A stretch of DNA of 64,000 nt from Oasisia sp. SBJ-2009 (GCA_964017155.1 OZ024861.1:15544226-15608225), one strand, 5' to 3'. Counted from the first letter of the stretch, positions 11,681 to 23,251 are shown. The notes: generated from the letters alone by a model not told the origin. Numbers and translations are program-made.

Positions 11681-12149
11681 TTTGTATGTAGTGTTATTTG
11701 TTAACCCTTGCTTTCCGTTTCATATGTGACAATTGTTGTTACCTAGTCCACATTCCAGTGACCATTCTGTTGTCTGGTTCTTGTAAGATTGGTCTCGTAA
11801 TGTTTCAGCAAATCGTACCTGATGAATGGGATGGCGGGGGGAGTGAGGAGGTAGGATTGGGAAGGGATGTATAGAGAGGGAGGAAGAGATTGGTATAGAG
11901 GGAGGGTGAGGTGTCTGTGATAGAAGGAACTGATGGGGAAGGAATGAAGATGGGAGTGACAAAGAGGGAGGGAGACAGAGGAAAGAGGGAGGGAGGGAGA
12001 TGGAGACAGAGAGGGGGGGGGGGTTGAGGAACATAGTAAAGGAAGAGAGCATGAGGGTTGGAGAGAAGGGGGTAGGGAAGAGGAGGAATGAAATTCGGGA
12101 CAGATAACAAGAGTGTGACAAGAGAGGAAGAAGGAAGATGCTGGCACGT
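11681..12149. other. Spacer with GA-rich tract
   Basis: Unique sequence to about 11820, then purine-rich plus-strand DNA (GGGAGGGAGG, GAGGGAGGGAGACAGAGG) to about 12140, leading into the 17-bp array. No gene. Confidence 0.5.
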
Positions 12150-12575
12150 TGTACACTTCCACGTGTTGCGCACTTCCACGTGTTGCGCACTTCCACGTGT
12201 TGCGCACCTCCACGTGTTGCGCACCTCCACGTGTTGCGCACCTCCACGTGTTGCGCACCTCCACGTGTTGCGCACCTCCACGTGTTGCGCACCTCCACGT
12301 GTTGCGCACCTCCACGTGTTGCGCACCTCCACGTGTTGCGCACCTCCGCGTGTTGCGCACCTCCGCGTGTTGTACACTTCCACGTGTTGTACACTTCCAC
12401 GTGTTGTACACTTCCACGTGTTGTACACTTCCACGTGTTGTACACCTCCACGTGTTGTACACTTCCACGTGTTGTACACCTCCACGTGTTGTACACTTCC
12501 ACGTGTTGTACACTTCCACGTGTTGTACACCTCCACGTGTTGTACACTTCCACGTGTTGTACGCTTCCACGTGTA
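12150..12575. repeat. 17-bp minisatellite with a CACGTG core, 25 units
   Basis: Unit TTCCACGTGTTGCGCAC. Two subfamilies are spatially separated: GCGCAC-type units to about 12370, then GTACAC-type units to the end. I count 25 units, 23 with an intact CACGTG (E-box-type palindrome) and 2 with CGCGTG. Because 17 is not a multiple of 3 and the unit lacks stops, several frames on both strands remain open; these are not genes. Confidence 0.97.
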
Positions 12576-13309
12576 CTATCACTGACTAGAAGGAACAGTC
12601 AGACTGAATACAAGTCTCTCTCCAATCAAGACACACTTCAGTCACTCTTGTGAGGCCAGTCCTGCTCACTGGCTCTTTGTTAAACTACTCAATGACTGCA
12701 TCCCACATGACAAAACAAGAAAGTAAGCGTATAGAACGGACGACATGCGCGCGGATGGGTGGCCACGTATATGCTTTACTGAATGACCAGTGCACACGTG
12801 ATTAGATCGGCGATGTATAGATCTGTGGTTATTGGCCATAGAGCTGATGAGCGGACGATCAAAGGGAGAGCCACTGGTAACAGGTTGTCGCTTGGCTGAA
12901 GAGGTAGGTGGGTGGATAATGGTGTCTATGAACACACGGTTGGTCGATAGACAGAATAGATGCATGATTATATGAGGCTAAACTAGATCCATCGAGACAT
13001 GATATGTGAAATAAAACAGGGTAAAAGAGTATGAAATGAAGGGCACACCTGCTTCCAGGCAAAAGAGGATGAGAACGTGATGTAACAAACTTACTGTGTG
13101 GTCTAGCGCATCTCGATCTAGTTAGCAACTCTCTCTGAGAGATTTGTTATTATTTTTATGGCCACTTCCGCATTGCAGATGTGGCGTATTTCACGCATGC
13201 TTCATCTCTGTGAGATTTAGTGTTGCTTAGTAGAGATCAGTGATGCTGCTAATATTATTTTAGCAGTATGTATGATGTAATTAGAGACTTAGAACTTATT
13301 TTGGAACAG
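12576..13309. other. Intergenic DNA, nothing recognised
   Basis: Overlapping short minus-strand frames at 12666-13128 in different registers show no domain or splice support. Confidence 0.35.
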
Positions 13310-13556
13310 GTGTGCATGCATATGAACGTGCAGTGTGTGTGTGTATATGTGTGTGAGTGTCTGTGTGTATGGTATAAAATTTATGTAAGCATGTATGTGT
13401 GACTGTATTTTGGTGTCTGTGTGTGTGTGTGTGCATGCGTGCACATGTGCGTGTGTTTGTCTGCCTGCCTGCCTGCCTGCATGCGTGCGTGCGTGTGTGT
13501 GTGCCCATGCATGCGTGAGTGTGTGTGAGCGTGTGAGTGTGTGAATGTGTATTTGC
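13310..13556. repeat. TG-rich low-complexity tract
   Basis: Irregular (TG)n with GTGCATGCGTGC, TGCC and GTGC-repeat runs, about 250 bp, alternating purine-pyrimidine over long stretches. Confidence 0.9.
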
Positions 13557-13811
13557 ATAATACTGTTAACACAGACCATGTTGTTGTCCTTTAATAATGA
13601 CAATCACATTGTGTCTGAGACAACTGTACATGTATGTTCATTCATGCATGCCTTCTTTACAAACACAACTCCAAAAGCAATATGTGATCATCAGACTACA
13701 TACCTGTTTATGCGTGCACAATGCTCACACACAGAGCTGTTAAGAATAGATAAGGAATTCTACAGCATCAACAGTAAGTTCCTATATAGCAACAGCATGC
13801 AGACCATTAGA

Positions 13812-13885
13812 CTGCTTAAAGAGGAACACATTACTCCCTGGCAGACCTGTTCAATTGAACTCCATCTCAACTTCTCTGAGAAGCA
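13812..13885. repeat. Dispersed repeat family, copy A
   Basis: Shares CCCTGGCAGACCTGTTCAA, then CCATCTCAAC and TCTCTG, with 33190-33262 in the same orientation, at roughly 80% identity by eye. Class unknown. Confidence 0.5.
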
Positions 13886-14097
13886 TCCATCCATGTTGCG
13901 ATTGTTGTATTTGTGTACTGCGTACACACATATAATAATAATCATTGTAAAACTTCTACATCACATATATCCTTTAAATAAGTAAGTTTAAATATCCTAA
14001 GTATGTTGATTGTTGAGTAGAAAGAGTACAGTATGTAATAGTAGCCAATTTATATTTAATTCGATATACAACTATGAAGCCAATGTAACTGCTTACA

Positions 14098-14152
14098 TAT
14101 CCACCACTGTCAATAGCCAGGTACTCATTTATGTAGCTGAGTGAACTTGAAC
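14098..14152. repeat. Dispersed repeat, copy 2
   Basis: Related to 3105-3165: TCCACCACTGTC, CAGGTACTCATT, then GCTGAGTGAACTTGA. Class unknown. Confidence 0.4.
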
Positions 14153-15989
14153 AAACAGGGAGTGAACTACCTTGTGCAAAGTTTGACACTGCAGCTCAGG
14201 ATTTTAAATTAGGTTGCTTTGGTGAAGAGGCGGAAACTCCATCCTCTTTGCCACGGTAGAGTGAAACATGCTCCGACAAGTTAACAAATCAAAGTTCTTT
14301 TACTGGGAAGTTTGTCTCAAGAGTGACAAACTAGGGTCATTGAAAAAATTACTAAATAAACAAAATATCAGTACCAATTCTGTCTAGCAGTTTCTCATGA
14401 CATGTTTTGTTCAAGGCTGACCAGCCAACTGGACTGCTGCACTTGCCAAAAGAAATATCACAGGCAGTTTGAAATAATGCACATATCTGTGTGCATGTGA
14501 TTGTTTCAAGCCGTTGTTGGCTGTTCCATTGTTACCACTTAATGCAATGGCGCAGTATCTTCACTAAAGAGACACCCATCAAACCACACCGACACATTAC
14601 TGCACCCGCTGTGTCCAGTTCATGTATATAGGTCAGCTGATATGTTATAACCATGGCTTTACTTAGAGACCCGTCCACCTGCCATTTGGACAGGCTAATA
14701 TCATTTTGACCGGGCAGGTATTTGAGCTGATGGAGGCAGCCCTATTCTCTGATGTGGTCATCATAAAATAGCAGGTCACCAATGGCAGGTAATCTTTTAA
14801 CTTGCATGGCCTAAATAGGTTGACCTGCTACTGACACCAACCCTTTCCCTCACCACAGAGAGTACATATGTAGTAGGCATAGACAGGTCCTATAGGTCCT
14901 GGGACCTCATGCAGGATCAAATATTTGTGTCATACTTTGTTTGGTGGACACGAGGATGTTAACTGTTAATCCACGTGAGAAACTTGAAATGCGTTTTATG
15001 ACTGGAAATGATTTACAAACACACACGTGACACCATTGACACTCATTTTTAGCCTTTACTGATAATATCTATGGTTTTGGAAGACTTTTTGCTCCTTAAT
15101 TTTGTTTACCTGTCCACCCGTATTCTGTTCATCCACAATGGGTCTTACCCATCCAAATGATGGGTGTGCGGGTCTCTGCATAAAGCTATGGGTATATAGA
15201 TATATTTCAAACAATTGGCCCCAATACTGCAAGGAACCATGGGAGAATAAGAGGATGTGAGTATATCCGATACAAGAACTATTGGCTAGGTTTCGTATTA
15301 ATTTATTTTACAGATTTTGACATCAGTCATAATTATATAATATAACTGGGAGATAGTTATGCACCCGTAACTCAGAGTATTAAAAGTTATACGCTTGAAT
15401 TTTATCGCATGTGTTCAAGAGTGCCAAAATTACTTTGTTGAAAATTATTATATTGGATGGCTGCTACGAGAACGAAAGTGAAAGTGAAAGTCTCCCTGCC
15501 CCTGGTTCTGTTTACTTAGCAAGCTGAGAATTTAAGATCTGGTCACTGTTATTTCTACTTTTGTAACATACATTATTGTGAATAATATAATTATGTATGG
15601 ACTATCTGCTGTTCGATATATTCATTATTTTATAGCCGAGCTGTAGATATTTTTGTTCTGAAAATTGTTACCATTCATTTTGTTACATACATGGATACAA
15701 TAAACACTTTCAATTCTGGTTCTCCTTCCAGTTTGAAGTCCAGCTTGGAGATAACTGCGGTCACTCAGGAGTGTCCACAACATCTAGTGACCACTACCTA
15801 TTTTCCCTCCACATTTCAATAAATAAAATTGTGTAAATATGATTTTATGTATACTATACATTTCCATGCCTTTTTAATGGAAAACCTCTAACAGTTCCAT
15901 ATACCATTCTCAAACCTCAAAGAGAAATGAAGGGATGTCAGGTTAGAGATGGGATTGTGGGAAAATGAGGTATTCGAATTTAATGAATT

Positions 15990-16245
15990 TTATACAGCAC
16001 ATGCAAGATCTACAGGGCTTGCCAAGACAATCCTGCAGGCCACAGTGCAAGGAGGGAGAAGAAGAGGCAGACAGAAAAAGAGATGGGAGGACAACATCCC
16101 TGAATGGACTGGCATGACGCTGTACGCTGCCATGAGGAAGGCTGAGAGGCGAGAGGAATGGAGGGAGCTGGTTGCCAGGTCATCTGTGGCGCCCCAACAG
16201 TCCACCAGACTACGGGATAGGTGAAGGTGAAGGTATGAATGAAGG
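15990..16245 (+). mobile_element. RTE-like LINE 3' fragment
   Basis: C-terminal ORF2 remnant followed at once by a GGTGAA-type repeat tail (16216-16240). The frame contains TGLAKTILQATVQGGRRRGR, QKKRWEDNIPEWTG, EEWRELVARSS and a terminal RLRDR stop at 16224. This matches the C-terminal end of an RTE-type ORF2 family common in marine invertebrates. The reverse transcriptase itself is absent. Codons 15949-15990 before the match are probably not part of it. The family assignment is from memory of the motif. Confidence 0.65.
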
Positions 16246-17084
16246 CTAATCAATGTCTGAAATGTGAATACCCTAGTTGGAAAAAGCAGGCAATGAAGGA
16301 AACATTATAATGGCCGCCAATGGGGCACTCAATTGTGGTTTTACGTCTGCTGTACGGAATACATTCAACTCCTGTAACTGCACAAAGCATATTACACTTC
16401 ACCCATGACTTCTCCGAGAATCATTCAGCCATGTTTCAATTACTGTGCAAAAGCTAGTTAACCATATATCAATGCCTCTACTGTGTGTCCAGCTTTCATG
16501 TGGTCGAGTGAATGGACGTCGTGGAGAATTAATAACATTGCACTGGGTTTAAACAGCAGCTAGATATCCCTTGATTGAGCGTGTGAAAACTGCCGCCGAG
16601 TTCAACGTGATATGTGAGCATTGTAACTAGTCATGTCTTGTTATTCCACACACTTTGGTTCCCGAGGTTTCATCATATTAAAGAAACATGCGGATTAGAA
16701 AGACATTTTATAATACTTGTTATTCAAGACGATTCCCACACAAAATGAAACAACTGGATTAATGAAGGCCTGAAAAATGAGACATGACCAAATTTGAATT
16801 CAACAGATCAAAATGTACATCAATTTTTAAAATATGTTCAGACAATTTTGATCAGTTCCTAAAATGTATGCAATATTTTAAAAGGTCGCATTCTGACAAA
16901 TGAAGACATTTCAACTGACATTGTCTATTGCTTTCTTAATTTGTGTGTTGGTAAGTACATGTGTTTAACTATACCTGGTATTATGTTTGGGATAAAATAA
17001 AGTGGACATTGCAACATTTTATTATAAGGTATGCATTTTTGCCAAAGTCAGGCCTGACCAAGCTGGCTATTTTTGGCTCATGCA
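16246..17084. other. Unique stretch, possible regulatory island
   Basis: 16275-16640 is balanced in composition with no ORF (for example AATTAATAACATTGCACTGG at 16528-16547) and could be conserved non-coding DNA; not testable here. The remainder is AT-rich. Confidence 0.25.
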
Positions 17085-17632
17085 CAGAATTGGCCTGTGT
17101 CAGAGAATTGGCATGTGTCAGAGAATTGGCCTGTGTCAGAGAATTGGCCTTTGTCAGATAATTGGCCTGTGTCAGAGAATTGGCCTTTGTCAGTGACTTG
17201 GCCTGTGTCAGAGAATTGGCATGTGTCAGAGAATTGGCCTGTGTCAGAGAATTGGCCCTTGTCAGATAATTGGCCTGTGTCAGAGAATTGGCCTTTGTCA
17301 GTGACTTGGCCTGTGTCAGAGAATTGGCCTGTGTCAGAGAATTGGCCTGTGTCAGAGAATTGGCCTGTGTCAGAGAATTGGCCTTTGTCAGAGAATTGGC
17401 CTTTGTCAGAGAATTGGCCTGTGTCAGAGAATTGGCCTGTGTCAGAGAATTGGCATGTGTCAGAGAATTGGCCTGTGTCAGAGAATTGGCCTTTGTCGGA
17501 TAATTGGCCTGTGTCAGAGAATTGGCCTTTGTCAGTTAAATTGGCCTGTGTCAGAGAATTGGCCTGTGTCAGATAATTGGCCTGTGTCAGAGAATTGGCC
17601 TGTGTCAGAGAATTGACCTGTGTCAGAGAAAA
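17085..17632. repeat. 18-bp minisatellite, about 30 units
   Basis: Unit TTGGCCTGTGTCAGAGAA with A/C/T variants in the middle and GATAATTGG and GACTTGG variants. 18 is divisible by 3, so one frame reads a six-residue repeat (VRELAC). Length variants shift register near 17536, and no start, signal or domain context supports coding. Confidence 0.95.
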
Positions 17633-17760
17633 CTCCAGTCAGTGAGATGTTGACAGTATTAACTGACATATGTATACTATATTGGTTGTGTCTAGTAACT
17701 GTGCACAAAGATCTTAGTTGTCAATTAGTTGTAGTTTAATGTTATCAAAAACATGCTATC

Positions 17761-18016
17761 TTAGATTCAGGGCGCTACCATCTTGAGACTTATGCGCCAG
17801 TGACGTAAGCCAAATTGTTTATGTCACTGGCGCTTAGTTGAAAAAGGCAAGGATTGGCGGTATCTTCGCTAATAATTGTGGTAGTGACATAAGCAATCCA
17901 CAACATACTGCATACATCAAATACCATTGGACAGATATAGGATATGTTCGAACGTGCACGCGCTAGTGACATAAGCGGTTTAGATCACTGGCGCATAACT
18001 CTCAAGATGAATCTAA
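17761..18016. mobile_element. 256-bp MITE with TTAGATTC ends
   Basis: Begins TTAGATTC and ends GAATCTAA. Inverted similarity continues through TCTTGAGA-TTATGCGCCAGTGA over about 55 bp; the left arm has an extra GGCGCTACC. A second internal inverted motif (TTATGTCACTGGCGC against GCGCCAGTGACGTAAGC) allows nested hairpins. No clear target-site duplication. No coding capacity. Confidence 0.65.
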
Positions 18017-18881
18017 CATGGAGTGTTTCTGATCCAATTATCTATAATTAATTGTTTATTAACAATCTGTGTGCACAATTACTATGCACAGCCAATATAT
18101 TATACAGATATAAGTAAATGGTGTGAATATCTCACTGACTAGAGTATCCCTTTAAGGAAGTGGGCCAAAAAGACAAGGTAATGAAGACACCCTCATGGCA
18201 GCCAAAGCAATATATTCAGAGGACATAAGGGAACAAAACTTGTTTGTCAATGTGGCATGAAAGATTGCGCAATATAGGTGATATCCATTAGCACAAATGA
18301 CAGACTTTGTAGAAGAACTCAACATTTCCGATATAGCATTTTCATCATAAAAATGATGATCTTCTAATGCCCAAATATGTTCTCTTTCACAAAACCACTT
18401 ACGTTTAGCTTACCTCCTACGACGTAGAGGGAAGCAGCACCGAAACGTAAGCCTAGAGAATTTAATCACATCTCTAATACTGGCGATGATGGATTGAGCT
18501 GCCAACTTAACAACATATCTTGTCTTATTGCTGCTGTAGTCCATGGAGGCTTAAAGACCAAACTATGACACATATTGACCAGAAATGCCATGTGTCATTG
18601 CAGGTGCATGTGACAATCAGTGCTTTTTACGTTCACATCAGACTTAGGTCTTCAGCTGTGGTCAGTCGGTAATTGTCAGCTCTTGACGTAATGCGTTGTA
18701 TAATATCATATTTAGTGATCTGATTGTTTCAAACAGTATTACGAACAGATTCATATACTGATTGTTGCTCACAACGATTACTATCACCAATACTGTTTTG
18801 ATGTGGTGAACAATAATAATATTCCAACACGTAAGCACCCCTGAATCTACTTGATAGAGATATGTGGTGATAAAACAAAAC
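18017..18881. other. Intergenic DNA, nothing recognised
   Basis: No supported gene. A small inverted motif (CTTACGTTT and AAACGTAAG near 18400-18450) is present. Confidence 0.35.

Positions 18882-18932
<51 letters not shown>
18882..18932. repeat. (TGAT)n microsatellite
   Basis: About 12.5 uninterrupted tetranucleotide units. Confidence 0.97.
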
Positions 18933-18933
<1 letters not shown>

Positions 18934-19450
18934 ATGTCCACAATAATTATGAAAATATTGGGATTTTTGTTTTATAAATTCATAGTAAAATACAAATGGC
19001 AATAAATGTGAGATGTACAGGATTTATTTACTAGTTGATAACATATATGTTCATTAATTAATTACATTATATTATTCTTAGTAGCGTAATAAAAATGTTG
19101 AATATATATAAGGTAGCGCCCACAAAATTGTGTCTAAGAGCCATAAAACACAACTTGCAAATTGAATGGTGCATCAATGGAATGCTTAAGTTGTATGTCA
19201 AATATTGAAATAGTTAACACGAGCAACAAATGTAATTTGCCAGCAGGAGGACCTAGCTCATCAAGTTGCTCTTTCTAGGGAGTTTCATGCGATGAACACC
19301 ACAATTCTACAACTGGTTCAACACATTTCCTGCTAATAATTACTTCCATGACTTGACGTCGGTTCTATGTAGCAGTACAGATGATAACAATATTTAAAAT
19401 AAAAGAAATATAGGTCTAGGTATTCTGGGTAATGTAATGTTTCGACTCAC
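18933..19450. other. 3' intron or flank of the CUB gene
   Basis: AT-rich sequence following (in gene orientation) the donor at 19450-19449. No further CUB, LDLa or transmembrane exon recognised down to position 1. Confidence 0.4.
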
Positions 19451-19695
19451 CAGTATGCGGAGTTGAACTCGTTGGGCCAGTTTTTATCGGTTTGAGTCTG
19501 TCCGCGGGGATATATTCAAAGGTTGCGGCAAAGCCCTGGCGCTGAATTCTGTTGTTCGACACAAACTGAATGTAGAGGTTCTCACTAGAGGACACCACCT
19601 GTTCCCCGTTGAGGGTGTTGCAGTAGCGGGCGATGACAGGGCAGGAGGTGTCTACCCCGTCTCGTACCACGATGAAGTCTCGACTGTGCTCACAC
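19451..19695 (-). CDS. CUB gene exon: second half of CUB domain 2
   Basis: Extracellular CUB-domain exon, 245 bp, phase 2 in and phase 1 out. The acceptor is TTGTTAATGTTGCAG before 19695; the donor is GTGAGT at 19450-19445. It encodes the C-terminal half of a CUB domain: CEHSRDFIVVRDG, IARYC, VVSSSENLYIQFVSN and GFAATFEYI, with the second Cys pair, then a Thr/Pro/Ser-rich linker. It completes a Ser codon with exon 21581-21797. No 3' exon is recognised, so the C-terminus and any membrane anchor are missing from this model. Confidence 0.85.
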
Positions 19696-19710
19696 CTGCA
19701 ACATTAACAA

Positions 19711-19920
19711 GATGTAACCAGTTTCAGCCAGTTTCAGCCAGTTTCAGCCAGTTTCAACCAGTTTCAACCAGTTTCAACCAGTTTCAACCAGTTTCAACCA
19801 GTTTCAACCAGTTTCAACCTGTTTCAACCAGTTTCACCCAGTTTCAACCAGTTTCAACCAGATCTAAACAGGTTCAACTAGGTTCAGCCAGGTTCAACCA
19901 TGTGTAGTGAGATTCAACCA
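19711..19920. repeat. 10-bp tandem repeat (GTTTCAACCA)n, about 21 units
   Basis: Exact 10-bp register from 19711 to 19920, degenerating at the right end (GGTTCAACTA). It sits in the intron immediately upstream of the splice acceptor at 19696, so in gene orientation the branch-point region is close to or inside the array. Confidence 0.95.
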
Positions 19921-20568
19921 TGGTCAGCTTCACTTGAGCAGGTTCACCCAGATTCAACAAGATTCACTATACATATAACCTGAATTTGCTGTACAAAACA
20001 TGATTGCTTTCGAACTTATCTATAAGAAAACTTTATTATCCCATGAAAATAACTTTATGTAGACAACCACCCACCTGTCAATTGGATGGATAAAAACCTG
20101 TTTTGGACAGGTAAAAACATAAGGATAAAAAGGTCAAATATTGTCAAATACACTTTGAAAATGAGTGTCACATTTGTTTTAGTTTATTTCTGGTCTTTAC
20201 ACACAGGTCAACCGGCTTGTGTGGACATAAGTTAGCATGCACCTGTCTACCACTGAAGAATTTGCAAGAATTTTATTCTGCAGAACTGGCCAGTCCACGG
20301 AGAGATATTTGTGATGTGTGGTCAGTTTGCTGACAACATCTATACAACCAGCAGATGATGTATTCCATTCCCTATTGTCGACAGTACAAGAACATATTTT
20401 CTGATACTTAACAATCACTGTTTCTTCATTAGCAGTACTTCACACGGTCTCAAGGTCTAACTTTTTGTACGTGCAGAAAAGAATTATAAATATTTATGTA
20501 ACCATTCGATGTCTTAGAAAACATCTATCTATATGATATCTTTCTGATCTCCGTGTCTTTAGCATTAA

Positions 20569-21242
20569 CCCATTAGCACGCAGCCGATTTTAACATGAAG
20601 CCTGTGCCTCCTCAAATATTTGACCTAGATGTTTAAAACTATTGTTTGCGCCATTGTCTTTGCTCTACCGCCTTTATTGTTCAATTCTTGCAATTGCATG
20701 CTGTGTGCATGTTGTAGATAATAAAAGTACCTACACAGTGGTGTCAAAATTGTTGTTGTAGCTTTAAAATATGTTGACCATGTCGTGATTGACACTAAGA
20801 CATTTTGAAACTGTTTCTAAAAAAATACTTTGTTGCAGTGTAACTATTTTATGCTTGGCTTTTTACAGCTACAAGTTAGGTTTATTTAAAAGAACATTAA
20901 ATTATCTACACACTGGTGTATAAATTGTTATAATATGTTACACATTTTAGCTGTATATGTGGCCAACCTCCTGGCTGGAGGACATTTTTAAATGTCAAAA
21001 AACAAAACATATTGCTGTTAAATGTTCGAAAACACAGTAAATATTCTTGAGAACAGAAGTATCCAAAATAGCCACAGTTTAATGTTATATGTCTAGATAG
21101 GTGTCGCATTTATTGCATCTCTTAATCACTAGATGCAACCACGTAAACCGAATTCAAACGCTGTGCTGTATTCGCTGACTGGCTATGGCCGACCTGAGGA
21201 GATTCGGGGTGACCGTCAATGCCCGACTTGAGTGCTAATGGG
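20569..21242. mobile_element. 674-bp piggyBac-like MITE in an intron
   Basis: TTAA on both sides (20565-20568 and 21243-21246). The left end is CCCATTAGCACGCAGCCG; the reverse complement of the right end is CCCATTAGCACTCAAGTCG. Short inverted ends starting CCC with a TTAA duplication fit piggyBac-type elements. The interior carries a local duplication (CTACACAGTGGTGT and CTACACACTGGTGT contexts) but no transposase. Confidence 0.7.
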
Positions 21243-21580
21243 TTAAGACACAAGGGAATGCAAATGACTGATGAGAAAACAAGCCACTTGGGTTTTTAGA
21301 ATAACATTGATGTTTCTAGTTACATGCTCTTATATCTTAGAGTAGATAACAGATTTGTATTACCAGGTACTTCCCTAAACCAAACCAAAATAATATTTCC
21401 AGTGTTTTGACAGCTATTGATTGGGACACATCTGTTGTTTCTCATGTTTGGATTTATAATTGGATGCATATCAATGATGTATTTTCCATAGGATAAGAAC
21501 ATCGTAAATAAGATACACAATTGTTAGCTGAAAATGCCTGATCACAACCTCAAGTTCACCTGAGTATAATACCAACTTAC

Positions 21581-21797
21581 GAGCCATCAATCTTCTCCAG
21601 TTGTATGTTTTGGAAGGTCACCTTCACCCGCTCATTCTTCATGGCATAAAACACATACTGGCAGTTTGAGTTGGTGGGGTAGTTCTGGGGGTATTTGGGA
21701 GAGAAGAGTCGGCCAGACTTTGTGTTCTTGCTGCTGTAGAAGTCGTAGGCGCACTGGCTGCCCCAACGCTTGTTGCCACCGCTGATTTCTAACTCAG
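21581..21797 (-). CDS. CUB gene exon: first half of CUB domain 2
   Basis: 217-bp exon with acceptor TTTTTATGTTTCAG before 21797 and donor GTAAGT at 21580-21575. It enters in phase 1 (completing an Ala codon with exon 25437-25645) and leaves in phase 2 (Ser codon with exon 19451-19695). It encodes the CUB start: CAYDFYSS, GRLFSPKYPQNYPTNSNCQY, VFYAMKNERVKVTF and LEKIDG, including the first Cys pair and the typical G-FSP-YP-NYP strand. The wording resembles suppressor-of-lurcher-type proteins. Confidence 0.87.
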
Positions 21798-21861
21798 CTG
21801 AAACATAAAAACACCATTAAATAGTAGTATGGAAACAGAGTCAACCTCTCACTCTTGTGCA

Positions 21862-21894
<33 letters not shown>

Positions 21895-22436
21895 CCCGCC
21901 CCTCCGTCCCCCCCTCCCTCCCTCCTCCCTCTCTCTCCGTCTCTCCCTGTCTCCCTCTCTCCCTCTCTCTCTCTCTCTCTCCCTCTCTCTCTCTCCCTCC
22001 CTCCCTCTCCCTCCCTCCTTCCCTCTCCCTGTCTCCCTCTCCCTGTCTCCCTCTCCTCTTCTCTGCCTCTCTCTCGCCTCTCCCTCTCTCCCTCCCTCCC
22101 TCCCTCTCCCTGTCTCCCTCTCCCCTTCTCTGCCTCTCTCTCGCCTCTCCCTCTCTCCCTCCCTCCCTCCCTCTCCCTGTCTCCCTCTCCCCTTCTCTGC
22201 CTCTCTCTCGCCTCTCCCTCTCTCCCTCCCTCCCTCCCTCCCTCTCCCTGTCTCCCTCTCCCTGTCTCCCTCTCCTCTTCTCTGCCTCTCTCTCGCCTCT
22301 CCCTCTCCCTCTCTCCCTCCCTCCCTCTCCCTGTCTCCCTCTCCCCTTCTCTGCCTCTCTCTCGCCTCTCCCTCTCCCCCTCCCTCCCTCCCTCCGTCTC
22401 TCCCTGTCTCCCTCCCTCTCTCTCTCTTTCTCTATT
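21862..22436. repeat. 570-bp polypyrimidine (CT/CCT) block with ~67-bp periodicity
   Basis: Almost pure C/T on the plus strand. A sub-block with TTCTCTGCCTCTCTCTCGCC recurs at 22059, 22126, 22193, 22278 and 22349. Long frames in all registers are compositional. On the CUB transcript it reads as GA-rich and lies about 65 nt upstream of the acceptor at 21798. Confidence 0.95.
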
Positions 22437-23251
22437 GTATTCAGTCTGACTCACTTTCTTGCTCTCTCACACTTGCATGCTGTCTATGTCTGATGCTTGC
22501 AAGTTTAATTGCAGTGTGATAAATTGGACTACTTCAACTCTCCGCACCTGTCTTTAAGAGAATCACGACATCAAACATCCATCTCTCTCCCGCTATGAAT
22601 ATTGCAGACATTGTAACAGGAACTGATAGATCTCCTGAACGACACATCTGGGAGAACAGCAGACAGTGGTGTGGAGTTTTATTATGTATCAATCAATCTC
22701 CCTGGGTTAACATCCTTGTATGATGTATATTTGATAATCCTGGAGCATCAAAGGGTATCAGTAACGTCTGGATGCTGTCTGAGTTTCTTGCGTGGCATTT
22801 CTGAGATATATTATTAACGAGGATCGCCAGATGGCTTCACTGACGTATATCTCTATGTACAAGCTTCAGTTTAATATGAGAATAAATAGCGGAGATATCC
22901 AGGAAGTGGAGGGGAAAAGTACCCTAGGGGTAGGTGAGGTAGACCAAGAATGTGACAGAAGGACTGTGTTAAGAGAGATCTGTAAATAATGAGAGAAGAT
23001 GGAGAACAACAGAGGAGTTGGAGACTGTTTATATAGAAAGCAGTGAGAGAAAAGTGAAGACAGGAAAGAAAAGATGAAGAAAAGGTAACACTAACCACGG
23101 CCAGCCTCATCCCTGATGACAGGGACAACAAGAGGGAACAACAACATTGTGGCGGTCCATTTGTATGGTCCGACACCTTAATCAATCAACATTTAAATAT
23201 TTCAACTAGACGGCAACACACACTGCAGTCTTACTTCATGGTAGAAATTGC
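22437..23251. other. Intron sequence, nothing recognised
   Basis: Part of the 3.6-kb intron between CUB exons 25437-25645 and 21581-21797. Short frames without domains. Confidence 0.4.

Larger units (their letters stand above)
13557..15948. other. Intergenic DNA with two dispersed-repeat fragments
   Basis: A segment at 13812-13885 (core CCCTGGCAGACCTGTTCAAT) is related to 33190-33262. A segment at 14098-14152 is related to 3105-3165. The 146-codon frame at 13545-13985 crosses one of these repeats and has no recognisable domain. The rest is unique AT-rich DNA. Confidence 0.4.

Noticed and set aside
11720..12653. Several 146-279-codon frames on both strands
   Set aside because: All arise from the stop-free 17-bp array and the adjoining GA tract; mutually overlapping frames cannot all be genes.
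21829..22519. Ser/Leu/Pro-rich and Arg/Glu-rich frames of about 200 codons
   Set aside because: Pure CT/GA composition in an intron.
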